In this document: positions 63,364 to 64,000 of the stretch, in pieces | How positions within the stretch are numbered: the stretch's first letter is position 1 | Layout of the letters: every line of letters begins with the position of its first letter | Assembly (NCBI GenBank): GCA_003298465.1 | Contig: QNGA01000010.1 | Span: 124,001 to 188,000 of the forward strand | Origin: a halophilic archaeon | Lineage (GTDB): Archaea > Halobacteriota > Halobacteria > Halobacteriales > Haladaptataceae | Length of the DNA stretch: 64,000 nucleotides | Direction of reading: 5' to 3' | Program-made: the position numbers and the translations under genes | The notes under the pieces: model-generated | Databases searched by the model: none | The model's input: the letters and a program-made list of their open reading frames with translations, nothing else | What the model was told of the DNA's origin: nothing

Positions 63364-63627
63364 TCACGGTCGGCTCTCGCCGAACGGTCGGCACGCCGCT
63401 TTCATCGCCGCTCGCTTCGAAAAGGTCAGCACCATTCCGAGGCCGACGATACCGGCCGCGAGTGCGGAGTGCTGGACGTACCACGGAGCGCCCTCTACTC
63501 GCAGTACGGCGTACGCCGACAGTACGAGGAACAGTCCGGCCAGCGAGAGCAGCGTCTCCCCGACCCGCGTTTGATACCAGTTCACGGGGTCCAACGCCCC
63601 ATCCGCCAAAGCACCACTCTCTCCCAT
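63364..63627 (-). CDS. Small two-segment membrane protein
   Basis: An 87-residue protein with two hydrophobic helices (TLLSLAGLFLVLSAYAVLR, SALAAGIVGLGMVLTFSKR) joined by a VEGAPWYVQH loop. The ATG at 63627 is favoured because a TATAATA element (63652-63658) lies about 28 bases upstream. I do not recognise the family. Confidence 0.55.
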   Translation of the reverse strand: MGESGALADGALDPVNWYQTRVGETLLSLAGLFLVLSAYAVLRVEGAPWYVQHSALAAGIVGLGMVLTFSKRAAMKAACRPFGESRP

Positions 63628-63651
63628 CGTTACCACCGGTTCGACGTACAG

Positions 63652-63658
63652 TATAATA
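63652..63658 (-). promoter_or_regulatory. TATA element of the small membrane protein gene
   Basis: TATAATA on the plus strand, centred about 28 bases upstream of the ATG at 63627 on the minus strand. Confidence 0.55.
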
Positions 63659-63732
63659 CCATATGAATCTATACTTGATATTCGTCATCGAAAGCGGTCG
63701 AATCTTCCCCGGTCCGAGCCTCGTCGAGCGAC

Positions 63733-64000
63733 TCACCCTCCGGTGTCGAGCACCGTCTCGTAGACGTGCTGGAGACGGTCGCCCATCCGAGAGAGGCTCA
63801 CCTCCTTCGCGGCCGTCCGACCGTTCGACGGGCGCGGCGCGGAGAGGATATCGACGAGGCCGGTCACCAGTTCGGCATCGGACTGACAGACGTACGAGGG
63901 GGAGACTCCCGACAGTCGCTCGCGGACGTCACCGACGTCCGTCGCGACCACCGGAAGATTGCAGGCGAGCGCCTCCTTGACCGCGTTCGGCGAACCCTCC
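63733..64000 (-). CDS. Glycosyltransferase family 4 (C-terminal part only)
   Basis: The frame runs off the right edge, so about 88 C-terminal residues are visible. EGSPNAVKEALACNLPVV followed by ATDVGDVRERL is the donor-nucleotide-binding signature of GT-B family 4 glycosyltransferases (the E-x(7)-E-type glutamate pair), followed by a C-terminal helix (LQHVYETVLD). Acceptor and donor are unknown. Confidence 0.8.
   Translation of the reverse strand, partial: EGSPNAVKEALACNLPVVATDVGDVRERLSGVSPSYVCQSDAELVTGLVDILSAPRPSNGRTAAKEVSLSRMGDRLQHVYETVLDTGG

Overview
The window is haloarchaeal DNA. The predicted proteins are strongly acidic, coding regions are GC-rich, and many genes have a TATA-like element about 25-30 bases before the start codon, as expected of leaderless transcripts. 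Exported proteins carry twin-arginine signals, and the families present (bacterio-opsin-activator HTH, RdfA, Orc1/Cdc6, DUF2270, UxaA, xylose-dehydrogenase-like Gfo/Idh/MocA) are typical of Halobacteria. An Orc1/Cdc6 gene with an origin, a ParA-type partition locus and large catabolic clusters together suggest a megaplasmid or secondary replicon, or a chromosome region around a secondary origin. This is inference; the ends of the replicon are not visible.

Layout. 1-2.9 kb: tail of an FAD oxidoreductase, an HTH-10 regulator, a DUF2249 protein and a two-domain SRPBCC protein. 3.7-21.6 kb: a sugar and sugar-acid catabolic island with an aldose dehydrogenase, an aldehyde dehydrogenase, a 2-keto-3-deoxy-acid aldolase-like protein, a lipoprotein sugar-binding protein, a three-gene UxaA-type dehydratase/Ldh2 operon, a YeiH transporter, two CUT1 permeases, an enolase-superfamily dehydratase with a D-2-hydroxyacid dehydrogenase, a GH31 alpha-xylosidase-like enzyme, a CUT1 ATPase and an IclR regulator. 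The set fits non-phosphorylative oxidation of an aldose or uronate to pyruvate plus a short aldehyde; the exact substrate is not determined.

22.2-28.9 kb: the replicon maintenance region. It holds rdfA, then parA with a small partner gene, flanked on both sides by blocks of an unspaced 9-bp repeat (consensus GAWTCGTAC) that look like a centromere. Next come orc1/cdc6 and a replication origin with seven same-orientation ORB-like repeats, an AT-rich tract and one inverted ORB. 28.9-37.4 kb: a polysaccharide deacetylase, a secreted Thr-rich protein, a TbsP-like regulator, a GH15-like protein, an AGE-family epimerase and an ABC-2 exporter. 37.6-43.2 kb: a DJ-1/PfpI protein, a BrkB/YihY membrane protein, DUF4396, a permease with a YHS domain, DUF2270 and a GNAT, followed by a remnant of a nitric-oxide reductase gene.

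43.8-56.5 kb: a peptide-use module with two twin-arginine-exported M14 carboxypeptidases, an AidB-like acyl-CoA dehydrogenase and a complete dipeptide/oligopeptide ABC operon. 56.5-64 kb: assorted genes, including a DUF6544 protein, a TIM-barrel epimerase, a rhodanese-metallo-beta-lactamase fusion beside a CoA-disulfide-reductase-like flavoprotein (sulfur/persulfide handling), DUF1684, two small membrane proteins and the end of a family-4 glycosyltransferase. I saw no tRNA, rRNA, CRISPR array or intact insertion sequence.
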